NCBI RefSeq assembly: GCF_001427525.1
Contig: NZ_LMGU01000001.1
Location: 839,788 to 903,787 of the forward strand
Direction: 5' to 3'
DNA length: 64,000 nt
From: Microbacterium sp. Root61
Lineage (GTDB): Bacteria; Actinomycetota; Actinomycetes; Actinomycetales; Microbacteriaceae
Program-made: the position numbers and the translations under genes
In this document: positions 50,366-58,686 of the stretch, one piece after another
How positions within the stretch are numbered: the first letter of the stretch is position 1
How the letters are laid out: every line of letters begins with the position of its first letter
The notes under the pieces: generated by a model
Told to the model about the DNA's origin: nothing
Database searches by the model: none
What the model saw: the letters and a program-made list of their open reading frames with translations, nothing else

Positions 50366-51300
50366 GCGCTGACCTCCACACGTCGGTAGTTCTTGAGGAT
50401 GACGCCGAGCAGCGCCACCGACCCTGCGGCGACCAGGCCCAGCACGATCGCCCCGAAGATGGGGCCCCACGCCTTGGCCGGATCACCGGACGCCTGGCCG
50501 GCGTATTGGATCAGGATGCGGCCGATTCCGCCCTGCAGGCCGGTCGAGACCTCGGCCACAACCGCGCCGACCACGGCATTGGCGGCACCGAGCCGCAGGG
50601 CCGGGATCAGGTAGGGCACGGCCGCGGGGAACCTCAGCCGTGTCAGTGTGGACCAATAGCCGGCCGCGTAGGTGTGCATCAGCTCGGTGTGGATCCGATC
50701 GGGCGACTGCAGCCCCTTCAGCGCGCCGACCGCGATCGGGAAGAACGCGAGATAGCTGGCGATCAACGCCACGCTCATCCAGTCCTGCCACTCGAACGCA
50801 CCGATCTGCACGCGGGAGCCCCAGCTCTTCACGATGGGCGCGAAGGCGATGAGCGGCACCGTCTGGCTGAGCACGATCCACGGCAGCAGCCCCCACTCCG
50901 CGAGGCGCCACCGCTGCATCACGATCGCCAGGCCGATCCCGACCACGACCCCGACGAGCCAGCCGACAGCGGCGATCCCGAGGGTGAGCAGCGCGGACAG
51001 CGCGACCTCCTGCCAGAGCGGCCGAGCACCCGGGGCGCTGGTCACCGGCGCGAGGAATCGTGCCGCCATGTCCCACACATGCGGCATCGCGAGATCGGTC
51101 GTCCGGGGAAGCACTCGAAGTCCGCCGATCAGCACGCCGTCGGCGGGCGCGAGCAGCTTGTACAGCTCCCAGACCACGACGACGACGAGCAGCCCGACCG
51201 CGCCCCACAGCCACTTCAGTCCGCCGCGGCCGGAACGCGCCGTCCTGCGCGGCGCCCCGGGCGGTGCCGCGATCGTCGCGGTGTCGAAGGATGACGTCAC
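50362..51300 (-). CDS. ABC transporter permease (second subunit)
   Basis: A 312-aa permease. GTG 51300 overlaps the stop of the oxidoreductase gene (GTGA), and the frame beyond it is antisense. Hydrophobic segments include WLWGAVGLLVVVVVWELYKL, and the EAA-loop reads MHTYAAGYWSTLTRLRFPAA. It differs from the other permease, so the importer has a heterodimeric membrane part. Confidence 0.9.
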   Translation of the reverse strand: MTSSFDTATIAAPPGAPRRTARSGRGGLKWLWGAVGLLVVVVVWELYKLLAPADGVLIGGLRVLPRTTDLAMPHVWDMAARFLAPVTSAPGARPLWQEVALSALLTLGIAAVGWLVGVVVGIGLAIVMQRWRLAEWGLLPWIVLSQTVPLIAFAPIVKSWGSRVQIGAFEWQDWMSVALIASYLAFFPIAVGALKGLQSPDRIHTELMHTYAAGYWSTLTRLRFPAAVPYLIPALRLGAANAVVGAVVAEVSTGLQGGIGRILIQYAGQASGDPAKAWGPIFGAIVLGLVAAGSVALLGVILKNYRRVEVSA

Positions 51301-52313
51301 GACTTCGCCGTCAGATGCTCGGCGAGCGCCGGGATCACCGTCTCCCCGTAGACGCGGAGGGTCTCCTCCTTGTTGTCGTGCTGGAGGTAGCCGGCGAATT
51401 GGTCGACGCCGAGCTCCTTCAACTGCTGCAGCTTGGCGATGTGCTCCTCCGCCGTGCCGAGCAGGCAGAACCTGTCGATGATCTCGTCCGGCACGAACTG
51501 GGTGTGCGTGTTGCCGGAGCGCCCGTGCTCGTTGTAGTCGTAGTCCTGCCGGCCCTTGATGTAGTCGGTGAGGGCGTCCGGCACGGCGCCGTGCTCGCCG
51601 TACTTCGCAACGATGTCGGCGACGTGGTTGCCCACCATGCCGCCGAACCAGCGGCATTGATCGCGCATGTGCGCACGATCCTCGCCGATGTAGAACGGCG
51701 CGGCCACGCAGATCTTCACGCTCGCGGGGTCGCGGCCGGCCTTCTCCGCGGCATCCCGCACCGTCGTGATCATCCAGCGCGCGATGTCGATGTCGGCGAG
51801 CTGGAGGATGAATCCGTCGCCCACCTCCCCCGCCAGCTTCAGCGCGAGGGGACCGTAGGCCGCGACCCACACCTCGAGGCTGCTGCCGACGGACCAGGGG
51901 AAGCGCAGGGTGGCGCCGTTGTACTCCACCTCCCGCGAGTTGCCGAGCTCCCGGATCACGTGGATCGACTCGCGCAGTTCCTTCAGCGTCGTCGGCTTGC
52001 CGTTCGTGACCCGCACGGCCGAGTCGCCCCGTCCGATCCCGACGACCGTGCGATTGCCGTACATCTCGTTGAGTGTCGCGAACACCGAGGCTGTGACCGT
52101 CCAGTCCCGGGTGGCGGGGTTGGTCACGAACGGACCCACCGTCACTTTGCGGGTCTCGGCGAGGATCTGGCTGTAGATGACGTACGGCTCCTGCCAGAGC
52201 AGGTGCGAGTCGAACGTCCACACGTGGGAGAACCCGTGCTGTTCGGCGAGCTTGGCCAGCGCGATCGTACGCGAGGCCGGTGGATTGGTCTGAAGGACGG
52301 CTCCGAAGTCCAT
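51297..52313 (-). CDS. LLM-class flavin/F420-dependent oxidoreductase
   Basis: A 338-aa luciferase-like TIM-barrel protein (MDFGAVLQTNPPASRTIALA, VTVGPFVTNPATRDWTVTAS, RTVVGIGRGDSAVRV). It resembles the TIGR03842-type putative F420-dependent oxidoreductases. It sits 10 bp after the dihydropyrimidinase gene and overlaps the permease. In this position it could be the redox enzyme acting on the pyrimidine/hydantoin ring, in place of the usual dihydropyrimidine dehydrogenase, which is absent here. Cofactor (FMN or F420) cannot be told from the sequence. Confidence 0.85.
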   Translation of the reverse strand: MDFGAVLQTNPPASRTIALAKLAEQHGFSHVWTFDSHLLWQEPYVIYSQILAETRKVTVGPFVTNPATRDWTVTASVFATLNEMYGNRTVVGIGRGDSAVRVTNGKPTTLKELRESIHVIRELGNSREVEYNGATLRFPWSVGSSLEVWVAAYGPLALKLAGEVGDGFILQLADIDIARWMITTVRDAAEKAGRDPASVKICVAAPFYIGEDRAHMRDQCRWFGGMVGNHVADIVAKYGEHGAVPDALTDYIKGRQDYDYNEHGRSGNTHTQFVPDEIIDRFCLLGTAEEHIAKLQQLKELGVDQFAGYLQHDNKEETLRVYGETVIPALAEHLTAKS

Positions 52314-52323
52314 GGTGGTCCTC

Positions 52324-53760
52324 CTAGATCAGGTACTGGCTCAGACCGCGGCGAAGGTACTTCCCGTGGCCGGCGGCCCCCAGGTACTGGTTGTCGTCGA
52401 CGATGACCCGCCCGCGCGAGACGACGGTGTCCACGTGACCGTCGATCTCGAAGCCCTCCCAGGCCGAGTGGTCCATGTTCATGTGGTGCGTCTTGCCGTA
52501 CCCGATCGAGGTGTGTCCGTTCGGGTCGTAGATCACGATGTCGGCGTCTGCGCCGGGCGCGATGACCCCCTTCGTGCCGTACAGGCCGAACATGCGGGCC
52601 GGGGTGGTGCTGGTCAGCTCGACCCAGCGCTCCAGGGTGATCTCTCCGGTGACCACGCCCTGGTACATGAGGTCCATCCGGTGCTCGACCGACCCGATGC
52701 CGTTCGGGATCTTGCGGAAGTCGCCGAGACCGAGCTCCTTCTGGTCCTTCATGCAGAAGGGGCAGTGGTCGGTGGAGACCATCTGCAGGTCGTTGGTCCG
52801 CAGCGCCTGCCACATCGACTTCTGGTGACCCTCCTCGTGGGAGCGCAGCGGTGTCGAGCAGACCCACTTCGCCCCTTCGAAGCGTCCCCATTCGGGGCTG
52901 CTCGCGCCGAGCTGCTCCTCCAGCGACAGGTACAGGTACTGCGGGCAGGTCTCGCCGAACGCGTTCTGGCCCTTGTCGCGCGCCGCCGCCAGCTGCTCGA
53001 CGGCCTGCTTCGCGCTCACGTGCACCACGTAGAGCGGTGCACCGGTGAGGTTGGCCAGCATGATGGCGCGGTGGGTCGCCTCCTCCTCCATCTGCCAGGC
53101 CCTGGCGATGCCGTGGAAGTACGGATCGCTCTTGCCCTCGGCATACAGCTGCTCGGCGAGCACGTCGATGACCGGGCCGTTCTCGGCGTGCATCATCGTC
53201 AGCATGCCCGTGGCGCGGGAGACCTGCATCGCCTTCAGCACCTGCGCATCATCGGAGTAGAACACCCCCGGATACGCCATGAACAGCTTGAAGCTCGTGA
53301 TGCCCTCGTCGATCAGCCCCGGCATCGCGGCCAGAGCATCGGCATCCACTCCCCCGATGATCTGGTGGAAGCCATAGTCGATGGCGCAGTTGCCCGCCGC
53401 TTTCGCATGCCACGCCGCGAGCCCGTCCTGGATGCGCTCGCCGTACTTCTGGACGGCGAAGTCGATGATCGTCGTCGTTCCGCCCCATGCCGCCGCTCGG
53501 GTGCCGGTCTCGAACGTGTCCGACGCGGCGGTGCCCCCGAAGGGCAGCTCCATGTGGGTGTGCGCGTCGATGCCGCCCGGGATGACGTATTTGCCGCTCG
53601 CGTTGATGACGGTGTCGACGGATGCGGCCAGGTCGGTGCCGAGCAATTGCGAGCCGGGCTCGAGTACCGCCACGATGCGCTCGCCGTCGATGAGGACATC
53701 GGCCGCGCCGCGGCCGGTCGCGCTGACGACCGTGCCGCCTGTGATGAGTGTGGTTGCCAT
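52324..53760 (-). CDS. Dihydropyrimidinase / hydantoinase
   Basis: A 478-aa cyclic amidohydrolase from ATG 53760. The metal-binding GGIDAHTHMELPFGG, the Lys to be carboxylated in GITSFKLFMAYPG, MMHAENGPVIDVLAE, VVHVSAKQAVEQLA and STDHCPFCMKDQK are all present, as in dihydropyrimidinases. It opens dihydrouracil or hydantoin rings to N-carbamoyl amino acids. The upstream nitrilase-family gene (17 bp away) could remove the carbamoyl group. Confidence 0.95.
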   Translation of the reverse strand: MATTLITGGTVVSATGRGAADVLIDGERIVAVLEPGSQLLGTDLAASVDTVINASGKYVIPGGIDAHTHMELPFGGTAASDTFETGTRAAAWGGTTTIIDFAVQKYGERIQDGLAAWHAKAAGNCAIDYGFHQIIGGVDADALAAMPGLIDEGITSFKLFMAYPGVFYSDDAQVLKAMQVSRATGMLTMMHAENGPVIDVLAEQLYAEGKSDPYFHGIARAWQMEEEATHRAIMLANLTGAPLYVVHVSAKQAVEQLAAARDKGQNAFGETCPQYLYLSLEEQLGASSPEWGRFEGAKWVCSTPLRSHEEGHQKSMWQALRTNDLQMVSTDHCPFCMKDQKELGLGDFRKIPNGIGSVEHRMDLMYQGVVTGEITLERWVELTSTTPARMFGLYGTKGVIAPGADADIVIYDPNGHTSIGYGKTHHMNMDHSAWEGFEIDGHVDTVVSRGRVIVDDNQYLGAAGHGKYLRRGLSQYLI

Positions 53761-53777
53761 CGGATGCTCCTTTCGAC

Positions 53778-54626
53778 CTACGGCTTCGGAATCGACGTGT
53801 AGGAATCCGGCCGACGGTCGCGATAGAACTGCCAGTCGTCGCGCATCTGCTGCACCATGTCCATGTCGAGATCGCGGATGAGGATCTCCTCCTCTGTGCC
53901 CGATCCGCGCTCGCCCACGAAGTTGCCGCGGGGATCGATCACCTGGCTGGTGCCGTAGAAGTCGACGGCGAGATCGCCGTATTCGTTGTCCTCGCGCCCG
54001 ACGCGGTTGGGCTGGAGCACGAAGTAGCCGTTCGCGACGGCGGCGCACGGCCCCTCGACCTCCCAGAGGCGATTCGAGAGGCCGGGCTTGGTCGCGTTGG
54101 GGTTGAAGACGATGTGCGCGCCGTTCAAGCCGAGCTCGCGCCATCCTTCGGGGAAGTGACGGTCGTAGCAGATGTACATGCCGATCTTGCCGACGGACGT
54201 GTCGAAGACGGGGTAGCCGAGGTTGCCGGGGCGGAAGTAGAACTTCTCCCAGAAGCGGTCGAGGTGCGGCAGGTGGTGCTTGCGGTACTTGCCGAGGATG
54301 GTGCCGTCGGCCTCGACGATCACGGACGTGTTGTAGTAGACGCCGGTGATGTCCTCCTCGTAGATCGGGAGGATCATCACCATCTCCAGCTCCTTGGCGA
54401 GCGCCGCGAAGCGCTGCACGATGGGGCCGTCGGCCTGTTCCGCGTACCGGTAGTACTTCTTGTCCTCGGTGATGCCGAAGTACGGCCCGTAGAAGAGCTC
54501 CTGGAAGCAGATGACCTGTGCTCCCTGTCGCTTCGCCTCGCGGGCGAACTCCTCGTGCTTGTCGAGCATGGATGCCTTGTCGCCGGTCCATGTCGTCTGC
54601 GTGATGGCTGCTCGTACGATCGCCAT
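53778..54626 (-). CDS. Nitrilase-family amidohydrolase (probable beta-ureidopropionase)
   Basis: A 282-aa carbon-nitrogen hydrolase with the Glu-Lys-Cys triad: ICFQELFYGPYFG (Glu), LGKYRKHHLPHLDRFWEKFY (Lys) and IGMYICYDRHFPEG (Cys). It closely resembles N-carbamoyl-beta-alanine amidohydrolases. First gene of the operon; GAGGGAGG precedes the ATG. An inverted repeat lies 27-47 bp upstream. With the next gene it would convert dihydrouracil to beta-alanine, CO2 and ammonia. Confidence 0.92.
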   Translation of the reverse strand: MAIVRAAITQTTWTGDKASMLDKHEEFAREAKRQGAQVICFQELFYGPYFGITEDKKYYRYAEQADGPIVQRFAALAKELEMVMILPIYEEDITGVYYNTSVIVEADGTILGKYRKHHLPHLDRFWEKFYFRPGNLGYPVFDTSVGKIGMYICYDRHFPEGWRELGLNGAHIVFNPNATKPGLSNRLWEVEGPCAAVANGYFVLQPNRVGREDNEYGDLAVDFYGTSQVIDPRGNFVGERGSGTEEEILIRDLDMDMVQQMRDDWQFYRDRRPDSYTSIPKP

Positions 54627-54652
54627 TGTCGCCTCCCTCGTGTCGTCCGCTC

Positions 54653-54673
54653 TGTCATTGTTCGGTGATGACA
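54653..54673. promoter_or_regulatory. Inverted repeat upstream of the pyrimidine-degradation operon
   Basis: TGTCAT-(9 nt)-ATGACA, perfect 6-bp arms, 27 bp before the nitrilase-family start codon. Candidate operator of the operon. No adjacent regulator gene. Confidence 0.45.
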
Positions 54674-54872
54674 TTTCGCGGCTGTTTCGCCGGTCTTTCG
54701 ATCGTGCTCCGCCTTCATCCGCATCGATGAAGCCGCCTTCGCGCACGGTCTCATCCGGGACGAATGCCCTGAACGTACACCGCGCACCATCACGCGCACC
54801 ATGGTCAACACGTTCCTGGAAGCGCTTGCAGAAGTCCTCGACAGCGACCCCCCGCAGCAATACCCTCCATAC

Positions 54873-56249
54873 ATGGACAGCACGCTGGCGTGCCTCGCCG
54901 CATGGATGCCACGACAGCGCTGGTATTCCGCCAAGGGGCGCACGCCGCACCTGCGCTTCGTCGCCTCGTGGGATCTCACCGAGCCCACCGCGGAGGTCCG
55001 GGTGCGCACGCTGCTCGTCTCCGATGAGGGGTCGCTGCCCGCCGTGCTCTACCAAGTGCCTCTGGTGGCCCGTGCCACCGCGAGCGTGACAGCCGAGGCG
55101 GCGCAGGTGATCGGCAGTCCGGAACCCGGGACGACGCTGATCGACGGCCCGACCGACCCGGCATACACCGAGGCGCTGCTCCGACTGATCACGAGCGGCG
55201 GACGGGCACGCGGCGTGCGCACCGTCGCGGTCGGGTGGCCCGCGTCATCCGCTCCGGAGACGGGGGCCGAGCACACCGCGCACGTCATCACCGGAGAGCA
55301 GTCGAACACCTCCATCGTCTACCTGCCGGCCGGGGCGACCGTCCCGGTCATCTGCAAGGTGTTCCGGCAGATCCAGCCCGGCCTCAATCCCGACATCGAA
55401 CTGCAGAGCGCCCTCGCCGCCGCGGGCTCCCCGTACGTGCCGCGCTCGATCGGCTCCGTCGAGGGGCAGTGGCCCGACCTCACGACGGCGGCAGGGTCCG
55501 TCAGCGGTTCGCTCGCGTTCGCCCAGGAGTTCCTGCCCGCCGTCGAAGACGCGTGGCGCCTCGCCCTGCGCGCGGCCGACGTCGGCGAGGACTTCTCAGC
55601 CCCCGCACACGCGATCGGTGTCGCAGCCGCCGAGGTGCACGTCGACCTCGCACGACTGTTCCCCACGCGCGCCACCGTGCGCAGCGACCAGGAAGCCACC
55701 GCCACCGCCTGGCGGCGACGGCTGTCCACCGCGATCGCGGAAGTCCCGGCGCTCGCCGAGCACCGTGAGGCGATCTCCGCCGCCTACGACCGCGCGCTGT
55801 CCATCGAGTGGCCCGCACTCCAGCGCATCCACGGCGACCTGCACCTCGGGCAGGTGATCCACGTGCCCGACCGCGGATGGGTGCTCGTGGACTTCGAGGG
55901 CGAGCCGATGCGCCCGATGCCCGAGCGCGTACGGCCGGAGCTGGCGCTGCGGGACGTTGCGGGGATGCTGCGATCCTTCGACTACGTCGCGGGCTCGATC
56001 CGACTGCACCAGCCCGACGACGCCGTCGAGTCGGCGGCGGAATGGTCACGCACGGCGCGCGCGGCGTTCCTGGACGGCTACGCCGAGCGCTCCGGGGTGC
56101 ATCTCGGGCCCGTGGCTGCGCTCCTGGAGGCGCTCGAGTTGGAGAAGGCCGTGTACGAGGCGATCTACGAGGCCCGCAACCGTCCCACGTGGGTGTCGAT
56201 CCCGTTGGGTGCGATCGAACGGCTGCTGACGCGCCACGTCCGGCGCTGA
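54873..56249 (+). CDS. Maltokinase-like phosphotransferase
   Basis: A 458-aa protein. ATG 54873 is chosen because TACCCT ends 6 nt upstream; the frame is open to 54801 but similarity to the family starts at MDSTLACLAAWMPRQRWYSA. The kinase core has HGDLHLGQVIHVPDRGW and VLVDFEGEPMRPM, the catalytic and metal-binding motifs of actinobacterial maltokinases (Mak/Pep2). It would phosphorylate maltose to maltose-1-phosphate for alpha-glucan synthesis. Usual partners treS and glgE are not in this window, so the assignment rests on sequence alone. Confidence 0.8.
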   Translation: MDSTLACLAAWMPRQRWYSAKGRTPHLRFVASWDLTEPTAEVRVRTLLVSDEGSLPAVLYQVPLVARATASVTAEAAQVIGSPEPGTTLIDGPTDPAYTEALLRLITSGGRARGVRTVAVGWPASSAPETGAEHTAHVITGEQSNTSIVYLPAGATVPVICKVFRQIQPGLNPDIELQSALAAAGSPYVPRSIGSVEGQWPDLTTAAGSVSGSLAFAQEFLPAVEDAWRLALRAADVGEDFSAPAHAIGVAAAEVHVDLARLFPTRATVRSDQEATATAWRRRLSTAIAEVPALAEHREAISAAYDRALSIEWPALQRIHGDLHLGQVIHVPDRGWVLVDFEGEPMRPMPERVRPELALRDVAGMLRSFDYVAGSIRLHQPDDAVESAAEWSRTARAAFLDGYAERSGVHLGPVAALLEALELEKAVYEAIYEARNRPTWVSIPLGAIERLLTRHVRR

Positions 56250-56259
56250 GCCGATCGGC

Positions 56260-57543
56260 TCACTCGTCGAGTTCGGCCTCGTCGGGATCGGCCTCGTCGC
56301 CCTCTTCCTCGTCATCGTCGGTGGAGAGTTCGTGCCAGCGGTCCCACTCGTCCATGAGATGCGCGATCGCGTCGTGGAATCGCGCGGTCGCCGCCCCCGG
56401 CGCCGTGTCGCCGAAGTAGCGACGGACCCAGTGCTCGAGCCGTGCAGTGGCCTCTTCGTCGCCCAGGACGCGTTCAGCCTCCGCGACGATCGACGGCGCC
56501 GCTGCGGCATCCAGCCACTCGCACGCCGCCAGATAGCCGTGCAGGTCGACCACGGCAGCCGGATCGGCGGGGCGGGTCACCATGAGGGGCTTGTCGGCGG
56601 CGAGCCTGTCGTAGACCATCGCGGAGATGTCGACCACGGCGACATCGGCCGCGGCCAGCTGCCAGCCGAGCTCCGGGCCGTCGTCGAAGATGTGGTGCGC
56701 GCCCGGGTCCTCGACATTCGCAGCCGCGAGGGCCGCGATGATGCGGCGGTTGGCCGCGCCGTACTCGGGGTCCACGACGCCCGACCGCGGGTGCGGGCGG
56801 TACACGACGCGATGCCGGCCGGTCGCCAGAAGTGCCTCGACGAGGGCCTCGCCGTGCGTCGCGATCGAGCCGTAGTGCGCCGAGGGACGGTCGCCCTCCC
56901 AGGTCGGCGCGTACAGGATCACGGTGCGGTCGTCCGGCGTGTAGGGCAGCACACCCGAGTAGTGGTCGGCCTGCGGACGCCCGATCTCGATGGTGCGCTT
57001 GTCGAGGTCGTAGTCCCACAGCACCCGCGAGAGGCGCTCACGCGCGGCATCCCCCGCCACGAAGGCGTAGTCGTACGCCTTGTACTGGTTCGTGGTCATG
57101 TACATCTTGTCGGACTCGCCGTGGTTGATGAACACGTGCCAGCGCCGCCCGTAGCGGAACATCTGGAAGTTGCGGGTGTTCTGGTTGACGTACAGCACGA
57201 CGCGGATGTCCTGCGTGGCGATGAACCGCTCGAGGTCGCGCACCGTGGGCACGAAGGCAACAGGCGGGGCGTCTTCGGCGAGCATGGCCCGGGCTCCGGT
57301 CGCGACGCGACTGAGCACGACCACCGGCCAGGTCTCGGCGAGGTCGGCGAGCGGCTTGTACCACTGACGCATCTGGTACATGTTGACGGCGCCGTCCGCG
57401 AAGTAGACCGCCACCTTGTAGTGGCCGGGCGGATGCGGCGGCCTGGCGGCGATCGTGCGTCGTACATCGACGACGGCGGAACGACTCGTGACAGCCTTGC
57501 GCAGCAGCCTCGAGGCCTTACGTGCATCCGAGACCAAGCCCAT
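56260..57543 (-). CDS. CDP-glycerol glycerophosphotransferase family protein
   Basis: A 427-aa protein. The C-terminal half has the family pattern: FINHGESDKMYMTTNQYKAY, ILYAPTWEGDRPSAHYGSIA, VVYRPHPRSGVVDPEYGAAN and VAVVDISAMVYDRLAADKPL. The usual HGTPLK-like motif is modified to NHGESDKMY. The C-terminus is a strongly acidic tail (DEEEGDEADPDEAELDE). It probably adds glycerol-phosphate or a similar unit to a wall polymer. Divergent from the glycosyltransferase gene at 57583. Confidence 0.85.
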   Translation of the reverse strand: MGLVSDARKASRLLRKAVTSRSAVVDVRRTIAARPPHPPGHYKVAVYFADGAVNMYQMRQWYKPLADLAETWPVVVLSRVATGARAMLAEDAPPVAFVPTVRDLERFIATQDIRVVLYVNQNTRNFQMFRYGRRWHVFINHGESDKMYMTTNQYKAYDYAFVAGDAARERLSRVLWDYDLDKRTIEIGRPQADHYSGVLPYTPDDRTVILYAPTWEGDRPSAHYGSIATHGEALVEALLATGRHRVVYRPHPRSGVVDPEYGAANRRIIAALAAANVEDPGAHHIFDDGPELGWQLAAADVAVVDISAMVYDRLAADKPLMVTRPADPAAVVDLHGYLAACEWLDAAAAPSIVAEAERVLGDEEATARLEHWVRRYFGDTAPGAATARFHDAIAHLMDEWDRWHELSTDDDEEEGDEADPDEAELDE

Positions 57544-57560
57544 CGTTCCATCCTACCGAG

Positions 57561-57591
57561 GGGTGCATGACATGATCGACGGGTGCATGAC
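57561..57591. repeat. 11-bp direct repeat spaced 20 bp, in a divergent promoter
   Basis: GGGTGCATGAC occurs at about 57561 and again at 57581, overlapping the GTG start at 57583. A 20-bp period is two helical turns. CATGAT (57571-57576) between them ends 6 nt before the GTG and may be the -10 element. Candidate regulatory repeat. Confidence 0.45.
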
Positions 57592-58677
57592 GACGAACCA
57601 GGACGCCGGGATGCCCCGGCCGTCACGGACGGCACGGGCGTCACGTTCGTCATGCCGGTGCTGAACGAGCGCGCCTATCTGCAGCGCGCCGTCGAGACCG
57701 TGCTCGAGCAGGATGTGCCCGGTCCGTCCGAGCTGATCCTCGCGCTCGGACCGTCCACGGACGGCACGACCGAGCTGGCGCAGCGCCTCGCCGACGCCGA
57801 CCCGCGCATCGTGCTGGTCGACAACCCGGCCGCCGACATCCCGGTCGGACTCAACCTCGCCATCCGCGCCAGCCTCTACCCCACGATCGTGCGGGTCGAC
57901 GCGCATTCTGAACTCGCTCCCGGCTACACCCGGCGTGCCCTGGAGACCCTCACGCGCACCGGTGCGGCCAACGTCGGCGGAGTCATGCGCGCCGACGGGC
58001 GCACGCCGTTCCAGCGCGCGGTCGCTCGCGCCTACAACTCCCCGATCGGCCTCGGCGGTGGCGCGTATCACGGCGGCACGCAGGAGGGCGAGGCGGAATC
58101 CGCCTACCTCGGGGTGATGCGCCGCGCCGTGCTCGAAGAGGTCGGGCTGTTCGACGAGTCGATCCGCCGCGGCGAGGACTGGGAGCTCAACCTCCGCATC
58201 CGTCGCGCGGGCTACCGCGTGTGGTTCGATCCGGAGCTTTCCGTCACGTACTGGCCGCGGGAGAGCTGGGCGCGCCTGGTGCGTCAGTTCCGCGCCACCG
58301 GCGCGTGGCGCGGCGAACTGGTGCGGCGTTACGGGCGCCGGAACTCGCTGCGATTCTTCGCCCCGCCCGCCCTCGTGGTCGTTCTCGCCGCGGCGATCGT
58401 GGTCGGCGTGTTGCAGCTCACCGGGGTCCTGGCCGGATGGTGGGCGGTCGCGGCATCCGTCGTGTATCTGCCCTTGGTGGCCTACGCCGTGCTGATCGTT
58501 GCCGTCGCCATCGGAGCCGGGGGCGGCAAGGGATGGCGCGACAAGCTGTGGACGCTCGCGGTGCTGCCCTCGATGCACCTCGCGTGGGGCGCAGGCTTCC
58601 TGTGGGGCGTCATCCGCGGCGCACACGACACGGTCGACACGTCCCGCCTCGGCGACCGCAACACCCCGCTCCCCTGA
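57583..58677 (+). CDS. Family 2 glycosyltransferase, membrane-associated
   Basis: A 364-aa protein with GTG start 57583. GT-A domain: VTFVMPVLNERAYLQRAVET, ILALGPSTDGT, VRVDAHSELAPGY (DxD-like) and GEDWELNLRIRRAGYRVWFD (ED motif). The C-terminal part has hydrophobic segments (ALVVVLAAAIVVGVLQLTGV, LPLVAYAVLIVAVAIGAG). It resembles succinoglycan/polysaccharide-type GT2 enzymes. It lies among three CDP-glycerol transferase genes, suggesting a shared role in envelope polymer synthesis. Confidence 0.9.
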   Translation: MHDDEPGRRDAPAVTDGTGVTFVMPVLNERAYLQRAVETVLEQDVPGPSELILALGPSTDGTTELAQRLADADPRIVLVDNPAADIPVGLNLAIRASLYPTIVRVDAHSELAPGYTRRALETLTRTGAANVGGVMRADGRTPFQRAVARAYNSPIGLGGGAYHGGTQEGEAESAYLGVMRRAVLEEVGLFDESIRRGEDWELNLRIRRAGYRVWFDPELSVTYWPRESWARLVRQFRATGAWRGELVRRYGRRNSLRFFAPPALVVVLAAAIVVGVLQLTGVLAGWWAVAASVVYLPLVAYAVLIVAVAIGAGGGKGWRDKLWTLAVLPSMHLAWGAGFLWGVIRGAHDTVDTSRLGDRNTPLP

Positions 58678-58686
58678 GCCGGGCGG

